This document shows positions 16,607 to 25,131 of a stretch of DNA of 64,000 nucleotides, in pieces; the stretch's first letter is position 1; every line of letters begins with the position of its first letter. Under the pieces are notes generated by a model. That model was not told the origin of the DNA and did no database searches. It worked only from the letters and a program-made list of their open reading frames with translations. A program made the translations under genes and the position numbers. The stretch lies in the NCBI RefSeq assembly GCF_029626145.1, contig NZ_JARUBJ010000002.1, forward strand, positions 2,820,501 through 2,884,500, written 5' to 3'. Source of the stretch: Micromonospora sp. WMMD961. Its GTDB lineage: Bacteria > Actinomycetota > Actinomycetes > Mycobacteriales > Micromonosporaceae.

Positions 16607-17275
16607 ATCAGCGTCGAACCACGCGTGAACGAGCAGATCCGGGCACGTGAGGTCCGACTGGTCGGCCCAGAGGGTGAGCAGGTGGGCATCGTCCCGCTGG
16701 AGCGCGCTCTTCAGCTGGCCGCGGACGTCGATCTGGACCTGGTCGAGGTTGCGCCGATGGCGCGCCCGCCGGTGTGCAAGCTCATGGACTTCGGCAAGTT
16801 CAAGTACGAGAGCGCACTGAAGGCGCGCGAAGCGCGGCGTAATCAGCAGCAGACCGTCATCAAGGAAATGAAGCTTCGGCCGAAGATCGACCCGCACGAC
16901 TACGAGACCAAGAAGGGTCACGTGGTGCGGTTCCTCAAGGCGGGCGACAAGGTCAAGGTGACGATCATGTTCCGCGGTCGCGAGCAGAGTCGCCCGGAGC
17001 TGGGTTACCGGCTCCTGCGTCGGCTCGAATCCGAGATCACGGACCTGGGATACGTCGAGGCCGCTCCGAAGCAGGACGGCCGAAACATGATCATGGTTCT
17101 CGCTCCGCACCGGGCCGTCAAGGCTTCCGCGGTCGCCGCCACGGCGTCTCGCGGTGGCCCTCGGGACCGGGCAGCGGACGAGTCCGCCGCTCCGGCAGCC
17201 GATGAGACCGCGGCGGTCGGCGAGACCGCAGCAGCCGGTGACACCGGCACCGCCGCCGACACCAGCGGCGAGTAA
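16607..17275 (+). CDS. infC: Translation initiation factor IF-3, apparent ATC start
   Basis: Binds the 30S subunit and monitors start-codon and initiator-tRNA choice. The N domain (VRLVGPEGEQVGIVPLERAL), the basic linker (KFKYESALKAREARRNQQQ) and the C domain (KLRPKIDPHDYETKKGHVVR, RFLKAGDKVKVTIMFRGREQ) are intact. A ~45-residue Ala/Thr/Glu-rich tail follows. No ATG, GTG or TTG sits at the expected distance from the strong RBS GAGGAGG (16596-16602); the codon there is ATC 16607, in frame with ISVEPRVNEQIR. GTG 16625 is the nearest normal start but would lose conserved residues and lie 22 nt from the RBS. Rare starts are known for infC and allow self-regulation. First gene of the infC-rpmI-rplT operon. 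Confidence 0.92.
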   Translation: MSVEPRVNEQIRAREVRLVGPEGEQVGIVPLERALQLAADVDLDLVEVAPMARPPVCKLMDFGKFKYESALKAREARRNQQQTVIKEMKLRPKIDPHDYETKKGHVVRFLKAGDKVKVTIMFRGREQSRPELGYRLLRRLESEITDLGYVEAAPKQDGRNMIMVLAPHRAVKASAVAATASRGGPRDRAADESAAPAADETAAVGETAAAGDTGTAADTSGE

Positions 17276-17294
17276 CAGGGGAGAGACGTTCCAC

Positions 17295-17489
17295 ATGCCG
17301 AAGATGAAGAGCCACACGGGTATGGGTAAGCGGGTCCGGGTGACCGGCAAGGGCAAGATCGTTGCCCAGCAGGCCGGCCTGCGCCACAACCTGGAGAAGA
17401 AGCCCTCCACCCAGACCCGCCGGCTGACCGGCACGGTCGTGCTGGCCAAGGCCGACGTCAAGCGCATCAAGAAGCTGCTCGGCCGCTGA
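17295..17489 (+). CDS. rpmI: 50S ribosomal protein L35
   Basis: A 64-residue basic protein with the L35 pattern MPKMKSHTGMGKRVRVTGKG and ending in DVKRIKKLLGR. GGGGAGAG lies about 10 nt before ATG 17295. The 19-bp gap after infC and 32-bp gap before rplT place it in the conserved infC-rpmI-rplT operon. Confidence 0.97.
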   Translation: MPKMKSHTGMGKRVRVTGKGKIVAQQAGLRHNLEKKPSTQTRRLTGTVVLAKADVKRIKKLLGR

Positions 17490-17521
17490 CGCGCGCCACC
17501 TTTACGTAAGAAGGAGTTGAG

Positions 17522-17914
17522 ATGGCACGCGTCAAGCGGGCTGTAAACGCCCAGAAGAAGCGTCGTACCCTGCTGGAGACCGCGAGCGGTTACCGCGGTC
17601 AGCGCTCCCGCCTGTACCGCAAGGCCAAGGAGCAGGTGCTGCACTCGATGCAGTACGCCTACCGGGACCGTCGCGACCGCAAGGGCGACTTCCGGCAGCT
17701 GTGGATTCAGCGGATCAACGCAGGCGCCCGGGCCAACGGGATGACCTACAACCGTCTGATCCAGGGCCTGCGTCTGGCCGGCATCGAGGTCGACCGCAAG
17801 ATCCTGGCCGACATGGCCGTCAACGACGCCGCTTCCTTCGCGGCGATCGTCGAGCTGGCTCGGGCCGCGGTCACGGCCGAGGGCACCGGCGGCGCGGCGG
17901 CTCAGGCCGCCTGA
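17522..17914 (+). CDS. rplT: 50S ribosomal protein L20
   Basis: An early 23S rRNA-binding assembly protein. The N-terminal basic extension (ARVKRAVNAQKKRRTLLETA) and the globular RNA-binding part (FRQLWIQRINAGARANGM) are typical. The length is 130 residues, with a short Ala-rich tail. AAGGAG (17511-17516) precedes the ATG. In several bacteria L20 represses its own operon; no L20-binding site can be confirmed here by eye. Confidence 0.97.
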   Translation: MARVKRAVNAQKKRRTLLETASGYRGQRSRLYRKAKEQVLHSMQYAYRDRRDRKGDFRQLWIQRINAGARANGMTYNRLIQGLRLAGIEVDRKILADMAVNDAASFAAIVELARAAVTAEGTGGAAAQAA

Positions 17915-17997
17915 TCCCCACGCACCAGAGCGAGGCGTCTCCCGTGTCGGCATCGCCGTCCGGGGGGCGCCTCGATCGTGCCGAAGGAGCGCACACC

Positions 17998-18795
17998 ATG
18001 GCCTTCACCCCGCGTACCCCCAGGGTTGTCGCCGCCCGCCGCCTGCAACGCCGCCGCGACCGCGACGCCACCGGCCGATTCCTGGCCGAGGGACCACAGG
18101 CGGTCCGCGAGGCCCTCGCGCGGCCGGGGGTGGTCACCGAGTTGTTCGGTACGCCCACCGCCCTGGACCGGTATCCGGAGCTGGCCGCCGCGGCGGCCCA
18201 CGCCGACGTGCCCGTGTCCGAGGTGACCGACGAGGCCCTCGCCGCGCTGGCCGAGACCGTCGCCCCGCAGGGGCTGGTCGCTGTCTGCCGGCACCTCGAC
18301 GTGCCGTTGGCGCAGGCCCTCGCGGGTGCGCCCCGGCTGGTGGCGGTGCTCGCCGAGATCCGTGACCCGGGCAACGCCGGCACGGTGCTGCGTACCGCCG
18401 ACGCGGCCGGGGCGGGCGCGGTGGTCTTCGCCGGCGACGCCGTCGACCCGTACAACGGCAAGTGTGTGCGGGCCTCCGCCGGCAGCCTCTTCCACGTCGA
18501 CGTGGTGCGCGCCGCCGACCCGGTCGCGGTGGTCGACGCGCTGCGCGCCGCCGGGCTGTCGATCTTCGCCACCACCGGGTACGGCGACAGCGACCTGGAC
18601 GACCTGACCGACTACGGGCGGCTCGTCGGGCCCACCGCCTGGCTGTTCGGCTCGGAGGCGCACGGGCTGCCCGACGAGTTGACCGCCGCCGCCGACGCCC
18701 GGGTGCGGGTGCCGTTGTACGGGCGCGCGGAGAGCCTCAACCTGGCTGCCGCCGCGGCCGTGTGCCTGTACGCTTCAGCGAGAGCACAGCGCTGA
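17998..18795 (+). CDS. SpoU/TrmH-family 23S rRNA methyltransferase
   Basis: A 265-residue SPOUT 2'-O-ribose methyltransferase. An N-terminal substrate-binding domain (FLAEGPQAVREALA) precedes the SpoU fold with its three motifs: LAEIRDPGNAGTVLRTADAA (motif 1, Asn and catalytic Arg), AWLFGSEAHGLPDEL (motif 2) and RVPLYGRAESLNLAAAAAV (motif 3). ATG 17998 has GAAGGAG about 10 nt upstream. It lies 83 bp after rplT on the same strand. The exact rRNA or tRNA position cannot be told from the sequence; relatives next to pheST are often annotated RlmB-like or TsnR-like. Confidence 0.88.
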   Translation: MAFTPRTPRVVAARRLQRRRDRDATGRFLAEGPQAVREALARPGVVTELFGTPTALDRYPELAAAAAHADVPVSEVTDEALAALAETVAPQGLVAVCRHLDVPLAQALAGAPRLVAVLAEIRDPGNAGTVLRTADAAGAGAVVFAGDAVDPYNGKCVRASAGSLFHVDVVRAADPVAVVDALRAAGLSIFATTGYGDSDLDDLTDYGRLVGPTAWLFGSEAHGLPDELTAAADARVRVPLYGRAESLNLAAAAAVCLYASARAQR

Positions 18796-18842
18796 CGGTG
18801 TCCACACCCGGCGCGACCGACAGCAGGGGAGAGCGTCCGCCC

Positions 18843-18902
18843 ATGAACGCGACACGGCGTTCGTTTAGCCAGCCCGCCGGTGTCGGCGGGCGGCGGGCCT
18901 GA
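18843..18902 (+). CDS. Possible leader peptide upstream of pheST
   Basis: A 19-codon reading frame (MNATRRSFSQPAGVGGRRA) has a good RBS, AGGGGAGAG at 18825-18833, 9 nt before its ATG. Its 3' part overlaps a perfect hairpin: GCCCGCCG (18872-18879), loop GTGT, CGGCGGGC (18884-18891). It lies 112 bp before pheS. It has only one Phe codon, so classical Phe attenuation would be weak. A TAGACT box at 18955-18960 could be a pheS promoter downstream of it, in which case this frame would not be in the pheS mRNA. Treat as tentative. Confidence 0.3.
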   Translation: MNATRRSFSQPAGVGGRRA

Positions 18903-19014
18903 CCTGCTCCCTGCACAACTCCTACCGGTGGGCTGCGGCACAGCCGCGCGTCCGTAGACTCGCTTCGCCGCCCCGATGAGGGCTGGCGCCGCCGTGAGGG
19001 AGTGCCCGTACGCC

Positions 19015-20082
19015 ATGAGCTACCGCAACGATCCGTACGACCCGAAGCAGGTCGCCCTGCTCGACCCCGCCGCCCTGGCCGAGGCCGTCTCGGACGCCAC
19101 GAAGGCGTTCGAGTCCGCTGCCGACCCGGACGCGTTGACCGCGCTGCGCTCGGTGCACCTCGGTGACCGGTCCCCGGTCTCGTTGGCCCGCCGGGAGATC
19201 GGCGCGTTGCCGCCGGCGGCGAAGTCCGACGCCGGTAAGCGGGTCAACGAGGCCCGCCGGGCGATCGAGACCGCGTACGCCGAGCGCGCCGAGGTGCTGG
19301 AGCGCGAGCAGGCCGAGCGGGTGCTGGTCGAGGAACGGGTGGACGTCACAGTGCCCTACGACCGGCGTCCGCGAGGCGCCCGCCACCCCCTGAGCGTCCT
19401 GATGGAGTCGATCAGCGACCTGTTCGTCGGGATGGGCTACGAGGTGGCCGAGGGTCCCGAGGTCGACCTGGAGTGGGTCAACTTCGACGCGTTGAACATC
19501 CCGGCCGACCACCCGGCGCGCGGTTTGATGGACACCTTCCACATCGCACCGGAGGGCTCCGGCCTGGTGCTGCGAACGCACACCTCGACGGTGCAGACCC
19601 GCACCATGCTCAGCCGTAAGCCGCCGATCTACGTGATCGTGCCCGGCCGCGTCTACCGGACCGACGAGATCGACGCCACGCACAGCCCGGTGTTCCACCA
19701 GGCCGAGGGTCTGGTGGTCGACAAGGGCATCACCATGGCGCACCTGCGGGGCACGCTCGACCACTTCGCCCGGGCGATGTTCGGGCCGGAGGCGAGGACC
19801 CGGTGGCGGCCGCACTACTTCCCGTTCACCGAGCCGTCGGCGGAGTTCGACGTGTGGTTCCCGGAGCACCGCGACGGCCCGCAGTGGGTCGAGTGGGGTG
19901 GCTGCGGCATGGTCAACCCGCGGGTGCTGCGCGCCTGTGGTGTCGACCCGGAGGTCTACTCCGGATTCGCGTTCGGCATGGGCATCGACCGGACCCTGAT
20001 GATCCGGCACGGGGTCAGCGACATCCGCCATCTCTTCGAGGGCGACGTGCGGTTCAGCCGCGCGCTCGGGACCGGGGCGTAG
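19015..20082 (+). CDS. pheS: Phenylalanine--tRNA ligase alpha subunit
   Basis: Catalytic subunit of the alpha2-beta2 PheRS. The N-terminal coiled-coil tRNA-binding arm (residues ~10-95, ending REQAERVLVEER) is followed by the class II core: motif 2 region RVYRTDEIDATHSPVFHQ and EGLVVDKGITMAHLRGTL, and motif 3 GFAFGMGIDRTLMIRHG. The length of 355 residues fits. ATG 19015 (MSYRNDPYDPK) has GAGGGAG 12 nt upstream; earlier in-frame GTG codons add a non-conserved stretch. pheT follows 40 bp later. Confidence 0.96.
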   Translation: MSYRNDPYDPKQVALLDPAALAEAVSDATKAFESAADPDALTALRSVHLGDRSPVSLARREIGALPPAAKSDAGKRVNEARRAIETAYAERAEVLEREQAERVLVEERVDVTVPYDRRPRGARHPLSVLMESISDLFVGMGYEVAEGPEVDLEWVNFDALNIPADHPARGLMDTFHIAPEGSGLVLRTHTSTVQTRTMLSRKPPIYVIVPGRVYRTDEIDATHSPVFHQAEGLVVDKGITMAHLRGTLDHFARAMFGPEARTRWRPHYFPFTEPSAEFDVWFPEHRDGPQWVEWGGCGMVNPRVLRACGVDPEVYSGFAFGMGIDRTLMIRHGVSDIRHLFEGDVRFSRALGTGA

Positions 20083-20122
20083 GCGATGCGGGTACGAGAC
20101 ACGGGAACGGTGGTCTGAAGTC

Positions 20123-22702
20123 ATGCGAGTTTCTGTCAGTTGGCTGCGGGAGTACGTCGACCTCCCGGCCGACCTGCCCACCGGTGACCTGGAGCAGGCC
20201 CTGGTCGACCTCGGTATCGAGGTCGAGTCCGTGGTGGACCTGGCCGAGTCGGTCACCGGTCAGCTCGTCGTCGGTGAGGTACGCGAGATCGAGGAGCTCA
20301 CCGGGTTCAAGAAGCCGATCCGGTTCTGCCGGGTCGACGTGGGTGCCGCGAACGGCACCGGGGAGCCGCAGGAGATCGTCTGCGGGGCGCGCAACTTCGC
20401 CCCCGGTGACCGGGTGGTGGTGATCCTGCCCGGTGGTGTGCTGCCCGGTGGCTTCGCGATCGGCGCCCGCAAGACGTACGGGCACAACTCGGCGGGCATG
20501 ATCTGCTCGGCGAAGGAGCTGGGCCTGGGCGACGACCACTCCGGCATCATCGTGCTGGGACCGGACGTGACGGCCAAGCCGGGCGACGACGCACGCCCGG
20601 TGGTCGGCCTCGACGACGTCGTGTTCGACCTGGAGATCACCCCCGACCGGGGGTACGCGCTGAGCCTGCGCGGTCTGGCCCGGGAGCTGTCGCACGCGTT
20701 CGACGTGCCGCTTCGTGACCCGGCTCTGGTGCCCGCTCCGGGCGGCACCGAGACGCCCGCGTACCCGGTGGAGGTCCGGGACACGGTCGGCTGCGACCGG
20801 TTCACCGCCCGCCTGGTCCGGGGCGTCGACCCGAGCGCGCCCACGCCGTCCTGGATGGCGCAGCGGCTCGTCACCGCCGGCATCCGCAGCATCTCGCTGC
20901 CCGTCGACATCACCAACTACGTGATGCTGGAGCTGGGCCAGCCGATGCACGCGTTCGACGCCGACCGGATCGTCGGGCCGCTGGTGGTCCGCCGCGCCGA
21001 GGCGGGGGAGAAGCTGACCACGCTGGACGGGGTCAGCCGGGTGCTCACCCCCGACGACATGGTCATCTGCGACGCTGGGCTGGACAGCGCCCTCGGGGGC
21101 GAGGGCGACGGCGTCCCGATCTCACTCGCCGCGGTGATGGGCGGCGAGACCAGCGAGGTCGTCGCCGGCACCACGAACGTGCTCTTCGAGGCGGCGCACT
21201 GGGACCCGGCGATGGTCGGGCGTACCGCCCGGCGGCACAAGCTGTTCAGCGAGGCCGCGAAGCGTTGGGAGCGGGGCGTCGACCCGGCCGTGGCGCTGGT
21301 CGCGCTGGAGCGTGCCGTGCGGCTGCTCACCGAGCACGGCGGAGGCACGCCGAGCGCGGAGATCCTGGACATCGACCACGTCCGTCCGCGTACCCCGATC
21401 ACCCTGCCGGCGGACCTGCCGACCCGGCGGGTCGGAGTCGAGTACCCGCCGGCGCGGGTGGTGGCCCTGCTGGAGCGGGTCGGCTGCACCGTCGCGCAGG
21501 GCGCGGACCGGTTGTCCGAGGACCCGGGCGCGGTCGGCGTGGCCAGCGGAGTCGGGACGACGCTGAGCGTCACCCCGCCGACCTGGCGGCCCGACCTGAC
21601 CGACCCGGCCGACCTGGTCGAGGAGGTGGTCCGCCTCGACGGGTACGACAAGGTGCCGTCGGTGCTGCCGACCGCGCCTCCCGGTCGCGGTCTGACCCCG
21701 CGACAGCGTCGCCGCCGGGCCGTCGCCGGGTCGCTGGCCGAGCGGGGGTACGTGGAGGTGCTCGCGCACCCGTTCGTGTCGCCGGAGTTGGCCGACCAGC
21801 TCGGCCTGCCGGCCGACGACCCGCGCCGCCCCGCGGTGCGGCTGGCCAACCCGCTGTCCGAGGAGGAGCCGCTGCTGCGCACCACGCTGCTCGGCCCGCT
21901 GCTCGGCATCCTCAAGCGCAACCTCGGTCGGGGTCACCGCGACCTCGCCCTCTACGAGATCGGCGCGGTCTTCCACCCGCGCGTCGGCGCCGGCAGCCCG
22001 CCGGCGATGGGCGTGGATCGCCGCCCCACCGACGAGGAGTTCGCGGCCGCCGACGCGGTGGTCCCGGCGCAGCCGGTGCACGTCGCGGCGGTGCTGTCCG
22101 GCGACATCGACCCGGCTGGCTGGTGGGGTCCGGGTCGACCGGCCGGCTGGGCGGACGCCATCGAGGCGGCCCGGGACGTGCTGGGCGCCGCCGGGATCCC
22201 GGACGAGCGGGTCGAGGTGCGAGCGGCCGAGTACGCGCCGTGGCACCCGGGCCGCTGCGCCGAGCTGCTGGTCGACGGCACTGTCGTCGGGCACGCCGGT
22301 GAGCTGCACCCGGTGGTCGTCGGGGCGCTGGAGCTGCCGCGTCGTACCTGCGCGATGGAGCTGAACCTCGACGCGCTGCCGCCGACCCCGGTGACGCCCG
22401 CGCCCACGGTGTCCGGCTTTCCGCCGGCGCTGATCGACGTGGCCCTGGTGGTGGACGACTCGGTGCCGGCCGAGCAGGTGCGCCGGGCGCTGGAGGCGGG
22501 CGCCGGTGAGCTGCTGGAGGACGTGCGGCTGTTCGACGTCTACTCCGGAGCGCAGCTCGGCGAGGGCCGCCGGTCGCTGGCGTACAAGCTGACCTTCCGG
22601 GCGCCGGACCGGACGCTGACGGTCGAGGAGGCGGTCGCGGCGCGGGACGCGGCGGTCGCCGTCGCGGCAGAACGCCTCGGCGCGACCCTGCGCGGCGCCT
22701 GA
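20123..22702 (+). CDS. pheT: Phenylalanine--tRNA ligase beta subunit
   Basis: An 859-residue structural and editing subunit. Domain order from N to C: a B1 strand (MRVSVSWLREYVDLP), a tRNA-binding OB domain (~residues 40-150), B3/B4 editing domain (~215-400, including LEITPDRGYALSLRGLA before it), B5 (~410-500), a catalytic-like core, and a C-terminal FDX-ACB anticodon-binding domain (~765-859, from SGFPPALIDVALVV). Nothing is missing. The gene ends 231 bp before argC in a gap that holds a palindrome and the ARG boxes. Confidence 0.96.
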   Translation: MRVSVSWLREYVDLPADLPTGDLEQALVDLGIEVESVVDLAESVTGQLVVGEVREIEELTGFKKPIRFCRVDVGAANGTGEPQEIVCGARNFAPGDRVVVILPGGVLPGGFAIGARKTYGHNSAGMICSAKELGLGDDHSGIIVLGPDVTAKPGDDARPVVGLDDVVFDLEITPDRGYALSLRGLARELSHAFDVPLRDPALVPAPGGTETPAYPVEVRDTVGCDRFTARLVRGVDPSAPTPSWMAQRLVTAGIRSISLPVDITNYVMLELGQPMHAFDADRIVGPLVVRRAEAGEKLTTLDGVSRVLTPDDMVICDAGLDSALGGEGDGVPISLAAVMGGETSEVVAGTTNVLFEAAHWDPAMVGRTARRHKLFSEAAKRWERGVDPAVALVALERAVRLLTEHGGGTPSAEILDIDHVRPRTPITLPADLPTRRVGVEYPPARVVALLERVGCTVAQGADRLSEDPGAVGVASGVGTTLSVTPPTWRPDLTDPADLVEEVVRLDGYDKVPSVLPTAPPGRGLTPRQRRRRAVAGSLAERGYVEVLAHPFVSPELADQLGLPADDPRRPAVRLANPLSEEEPLLRTTLLGPLLGILKRNLGRGHRDLALYEIGAVFHPRVGAGSPPAMGVDRRPTDEEFAAADAVVPAQPVHVAAVLSGDIDPAGWWGPGRPAGWADAIEAARDVLGAAGIPDERVEVRAAEYAPWHPGRCAELLVDGTVVGHAGELHPVVVGALELPRRTCAMELNLDALPPTPVTPAPTVSGFPPALIDVALVVDDSVPAEQVRRALEAGAGELLEDVRLFDVYSGAQLGEGRRSLAYKLTFRAPDRTLTVEEAVAARDAAVAVAAERLGATLRGA

Positions 22703-22733
22703 CCGGACCGGCCCGTCCCCGGCCTCAGTCAGA

Positions 22734-22807
22734 TCGATCATGGAGTTGTGGTGCCTGGTTTGGTGATATTTGGGGGACTCTGTCACCCGCCACAACTCCA
22801 TGATCGA
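22734..22807. repeat. Intergenic palindrome between pheT and argC
   Basis: The 18-bp arm TCGATCATGGAGTTGTGG (22734-22751) has its exact complement at 22790-22807. An inner GGTGA/TCACC dyad sits in the 38-bp loop. It starts 32 bp after the pheT stop and could act as its terminator, though there is no T-tract. The element is a separate sequence family from the palindromes at 3342 and 15584. Confidence 0.6.
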
Positions 22808-22847
22808 CGGGCGGTGCGGACCCTCCCGCAGCGCCAATCAAGCGAGC

Positions 22848-22907
22848 TATTCATTAGCATGCAGTAGACTGCATGAACTTGCACTCGTGAGTCGTCCTTG
22901 TTAATCT
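22848..22907 (+). promoter_or_regulatory. argC promoter with tandem ARG boxes (ArgR operator)
   Basis: Two ARG-box-like sites have the known geometry (half-site, N4, half-site): TTCAT-TAGC-ATGCA (core 22850-22863) and TGCAT-GAAC-TTGCA (core 22870-22883). Their centres are 20 bp apart, close to the 21 bp usual for ArgR hexamer operators. Together they also create the perfect palindrome CATGCAGTAGACTGCATG (22858-22875). The second box overlaps a -35-like TTGCAC (22879-22884); 17 bp on is TAATCT (22902-22907) as -10. A third near-match, TGCAT-AGTC-ATGCG (22912-22925), touches the argC RBS. The argR gene lies inside the operon, which supports feedback control by arginine. Confidence 0.75.
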
Positions 22908-22934
22908 TCGCTGCATAGTCATGCGGAGGTGAGT

Positions 22935-23936
22935 ATGGGGATCCGAGTCGCGGTTGCCGGTGCGAGCGGCTACGCCGGGGGTGAGTTGCTGCGCCTGGTC
23001 GCCGGGCACCCGGAGTTCGACCTGGTCGCCGCCACCGCACACAGCCAGGCCGGGCACCGCGTCGACGCGGTGCACCCCCAGCTCACCGGCCTCGACCTGG
23101 TGCTCGGCACGACCGACCCCGCCACGCTGGCCGACGCTGACCTGGTCTTCCTGGCCCTGCCGCACGGTGAGTCGGCGGCCCTCGCCGCGCAGATGCCGGC
23201 GGAGGTGCGCGTCGTCGACCTCGGTGCCGACCACCGGCTGACCGACCCGTACGCCTGGGCGCAGTACTACGGCGGCACGCACGCCGGGCAGTGGACCTAC
23301 GGCCTGCCCGAGTTGCCCGGCCAGCGGGAGTTGATTGCCGGCTCGACCCGGGTGGCGAACACCGGCTGCTACGCCGCAGCGATCACCCTGGCGCTCGCGC
23401 CGCTGATCGCCGACGGTGCGGCCGACCCGGCCGACGTGGTGGTGGTCGCCGCCTCCGGCACCTCCGGCGCCGGCCGCGCGGCCAAGGCGCACCTGCTGGC
23501 CAGCGAGGTGATGGGCGACCTGTCGCCGTACCGGGTCGGCACCCACCAGCACGTACCGGAGATCAAGCAGGCCACCGGCGCGACCGGGCTGTCGTTCACC
23601 CCGGTCCTGGCGCCGATGCCGCGCGGCATCCTGGCCACCGTCACGGCGGTGCCGGCGCGCGGCGTCGACCCGCAGGAGGTGCTGGCGCGGGCGTACGCGG
23701 ACGCGCCGTTCGTGCACGTGCTGCCGGAGGGCCGCTGGCCGCACACCGCGGCCACGCTGGGCTCCAACTCGTGTCACCTGCAGGCCACCGTCGACGTCGA
23801 CTCGGGTCGGCTGATCGTGCTCAGCGCACTCGACAACTTGGGCAAGGGCGCGGCCGGTCAGGCGGTGCAGAACGCCAATCTCATGCTCGGCCTGCCGGAG
23901 ACGACGGGCCTGTCGATCTGGGGGACCGCACCGTGA
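22935..23936 (+). CDS. argC: N-acetyl-gamma-glutamyl-phosphate reductase
   Basis: Third step of arginine synthesis, NADPH-dependent. The nucleotide-binding start is VAVAGASGYAGGELLRLV; the catalytic Cys is in ANTGCYAAAITLAL, and HQHVPEI supplies the conserved His. The length is 333 residues. ATG 22935 is preferred over GTG 22929 because the RBS GGAGG (22925-22929) is 5 nt before it. It is the first gene of argCJBDFRGH; its stop overlaps argJ as GTGA. Confidence 0.96.
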   Translation: MGIRVAVAGASGYAGGELLRLVAGHPEFDLVAATAHSQAGHRVDAVHPQLTGLDLVLGTTDPATLADADLVFLALPHGESAALAAQMPAEVRVVDLGADHRLTDPYAWAQYYGGTHAGQWTYGLPELPGQRELIAGSTRVANTGCYAAAITLALAPLIADGAADPADVVVVAASGTSGAGRAAKAHLLASEVMGDLSPYRVGTHQHVPEIKQATGATGLSFTPVLAPMPRGILATVTAVPARGVDPQEVLARAYADAPFVHVLPEGRWPHTAATLGSNSCHLQATVDVDSGRLIVLSALDNLGKGAAGQAVQNANLMLGLPETTGLSIWGTAP

Positions 23937-25105
23937 GTGTCACCACCCCTCGGGGGTTCCGGGCGGCCGGGGTGGCCGCCGGCCTGAAGACCAGCGGCGG
24001 CGCGGACGTCGCACTGGTGGTCAACGACGGCCCGGACGCCGGTGTCGCCGGTGTCTTCACCACCAACCGGGTCAAGGCCGCGCCGGTGCTCTGGAGCCAC
24101 CAGGTCGTGCAGGGTGGTGTGGTCCGCGCGGTGGTGCTCAACTCCGGCGGCGCCAACGCCTGCACCGGTCCGGGCGGTTTCCAGGACACCCATGCCACCG
24201 CCGAGCACACCGCCGCCACGCTGACCTCGGTGAGCCCACGGCTGATCCTCGGTGCCGGTGAGGTAGCGGTCTGCTCGACGGGCCTGATCGGTGAGCGGCT
24301 GCCGATGCCGAAGCTGCTGTCCGGCGTCCGGTCGGCTATCAAGAGCTTGTCCCGCGACGGTGGCGCGGCCGCCGCCGAGGCCATCATGACGACGGACACC
24401 CGGCCGAAGACCACAGTGGCCCGGGGCAGCGGTTGGACGGTCGGCGGCATGGCCAAGGGCTCCGGGATGCTCGCTCCCGGGATGGCGACCATGCTCTGCG
24501 TGCTCACCACCGATGCGGTGGCCGGGCCGTCGACCCTGGACGAGGCGCTGCGCGCGTCCACCCGGGTCACCTTCGACCGGGTCGACTCCGACGGCTGCAT
24601 GTCCACCAACGACACCGTGTTGCTGCTGGCCAGCGGTGCGAGCGGCATCGAGCCGACACCGGCCGAGCTGACCGCCGCGGTCACCGCCGCCTGTCACGAC
24701 CTGGCCCAGCAGTTGGTGTCCGACGCCGAGGGCGCGACCAAGGAGGTCGCCATCGATGTGGTGAACGCCGCCGACGAGGACGACGCGGTCGAGGTGGGCC
24801 GTACGGTGGCCCGCAACAACCTGGTCAAGACCGCGCTGTTCGGCAACGACCCCAACTGGGGCCGGATCCTCGCCGCCGTCGGCACGACCGCCGCCGCGTT
24901 CGACCCGGACGAGGTGGACGTGGCGGTCAACGGCGTGTGGGTGTGCCGGCGTGGCGCCGGGGCCGAGGACCGCTCGAAGGTCGACCTGACCGGGCGGAGC
25001 GTGACCATCCGGATCGACCTGCACGCGGGTACGTCGGCGGCGACGATCTGGACCAACGACCTGTCCCACGCGTACGTCCACGAGAACTCGGCGTACTCGA
25101 CGTGA
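23933..25105 (+). CDS. argJ: Bifunctional glutamate N-acetyltransferase / amino-acid acetyltransferase
   Basis: Recycles the acetyl group between N-acetylornithine and glutamate, and in bifunctional forms also uses acetyl-CoA. The 390-residue precursor is self-cleaved before a Thr; the site is the MLAPGMATMLCVLTTDA segment. Other markers are TNRVKAAPV, LNSGGANACTG and NNLVKTALFGNDPNWGRI. With no separate argA or argE in the operon, it probably closes the acetyl cycle. The GTG start overlaps argC; the stop is followed by a 55-bp spacer that carries a repeated element. Confidence 0.95.
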   Translation: MSVTTPRGFRAAGVAAGLKTSGGADVALVVNDGPDAGVAGVFTTNRVKAAPVLWSHQVVQGGVVRAVVLNSGGANACTGPGGFQDTHATAEHTAATLTSVSPRLILGAGEVAVCSTGLIGERLPMPKLLSGVRSAIKSLSRDGGAAAAEAIMTTDTRPKTTVARGSGWTVGGMAKGSGMLAPGMATMLCVLTTDAVAGPSTLDEALRASTRVTFDRVDSDGCMSTNDTVLLLASGASGIEPTPAELTAAVTAACHDLAQQLVSDAEGATKEVAIDVVNAADEDDAVEVGRTVARNNLVKTALFGNDPNWGRILAAVGTTAAAFDPDEVDVAVNGVWVCRRGAGAEDRSKVDLTGRSVTIRIDLHAGTSAATIWTNDLSHAYVHENSAYST

Positions 25106-25131
25106 GCGCGAGGAACGCAGCGAAGCGGAGT

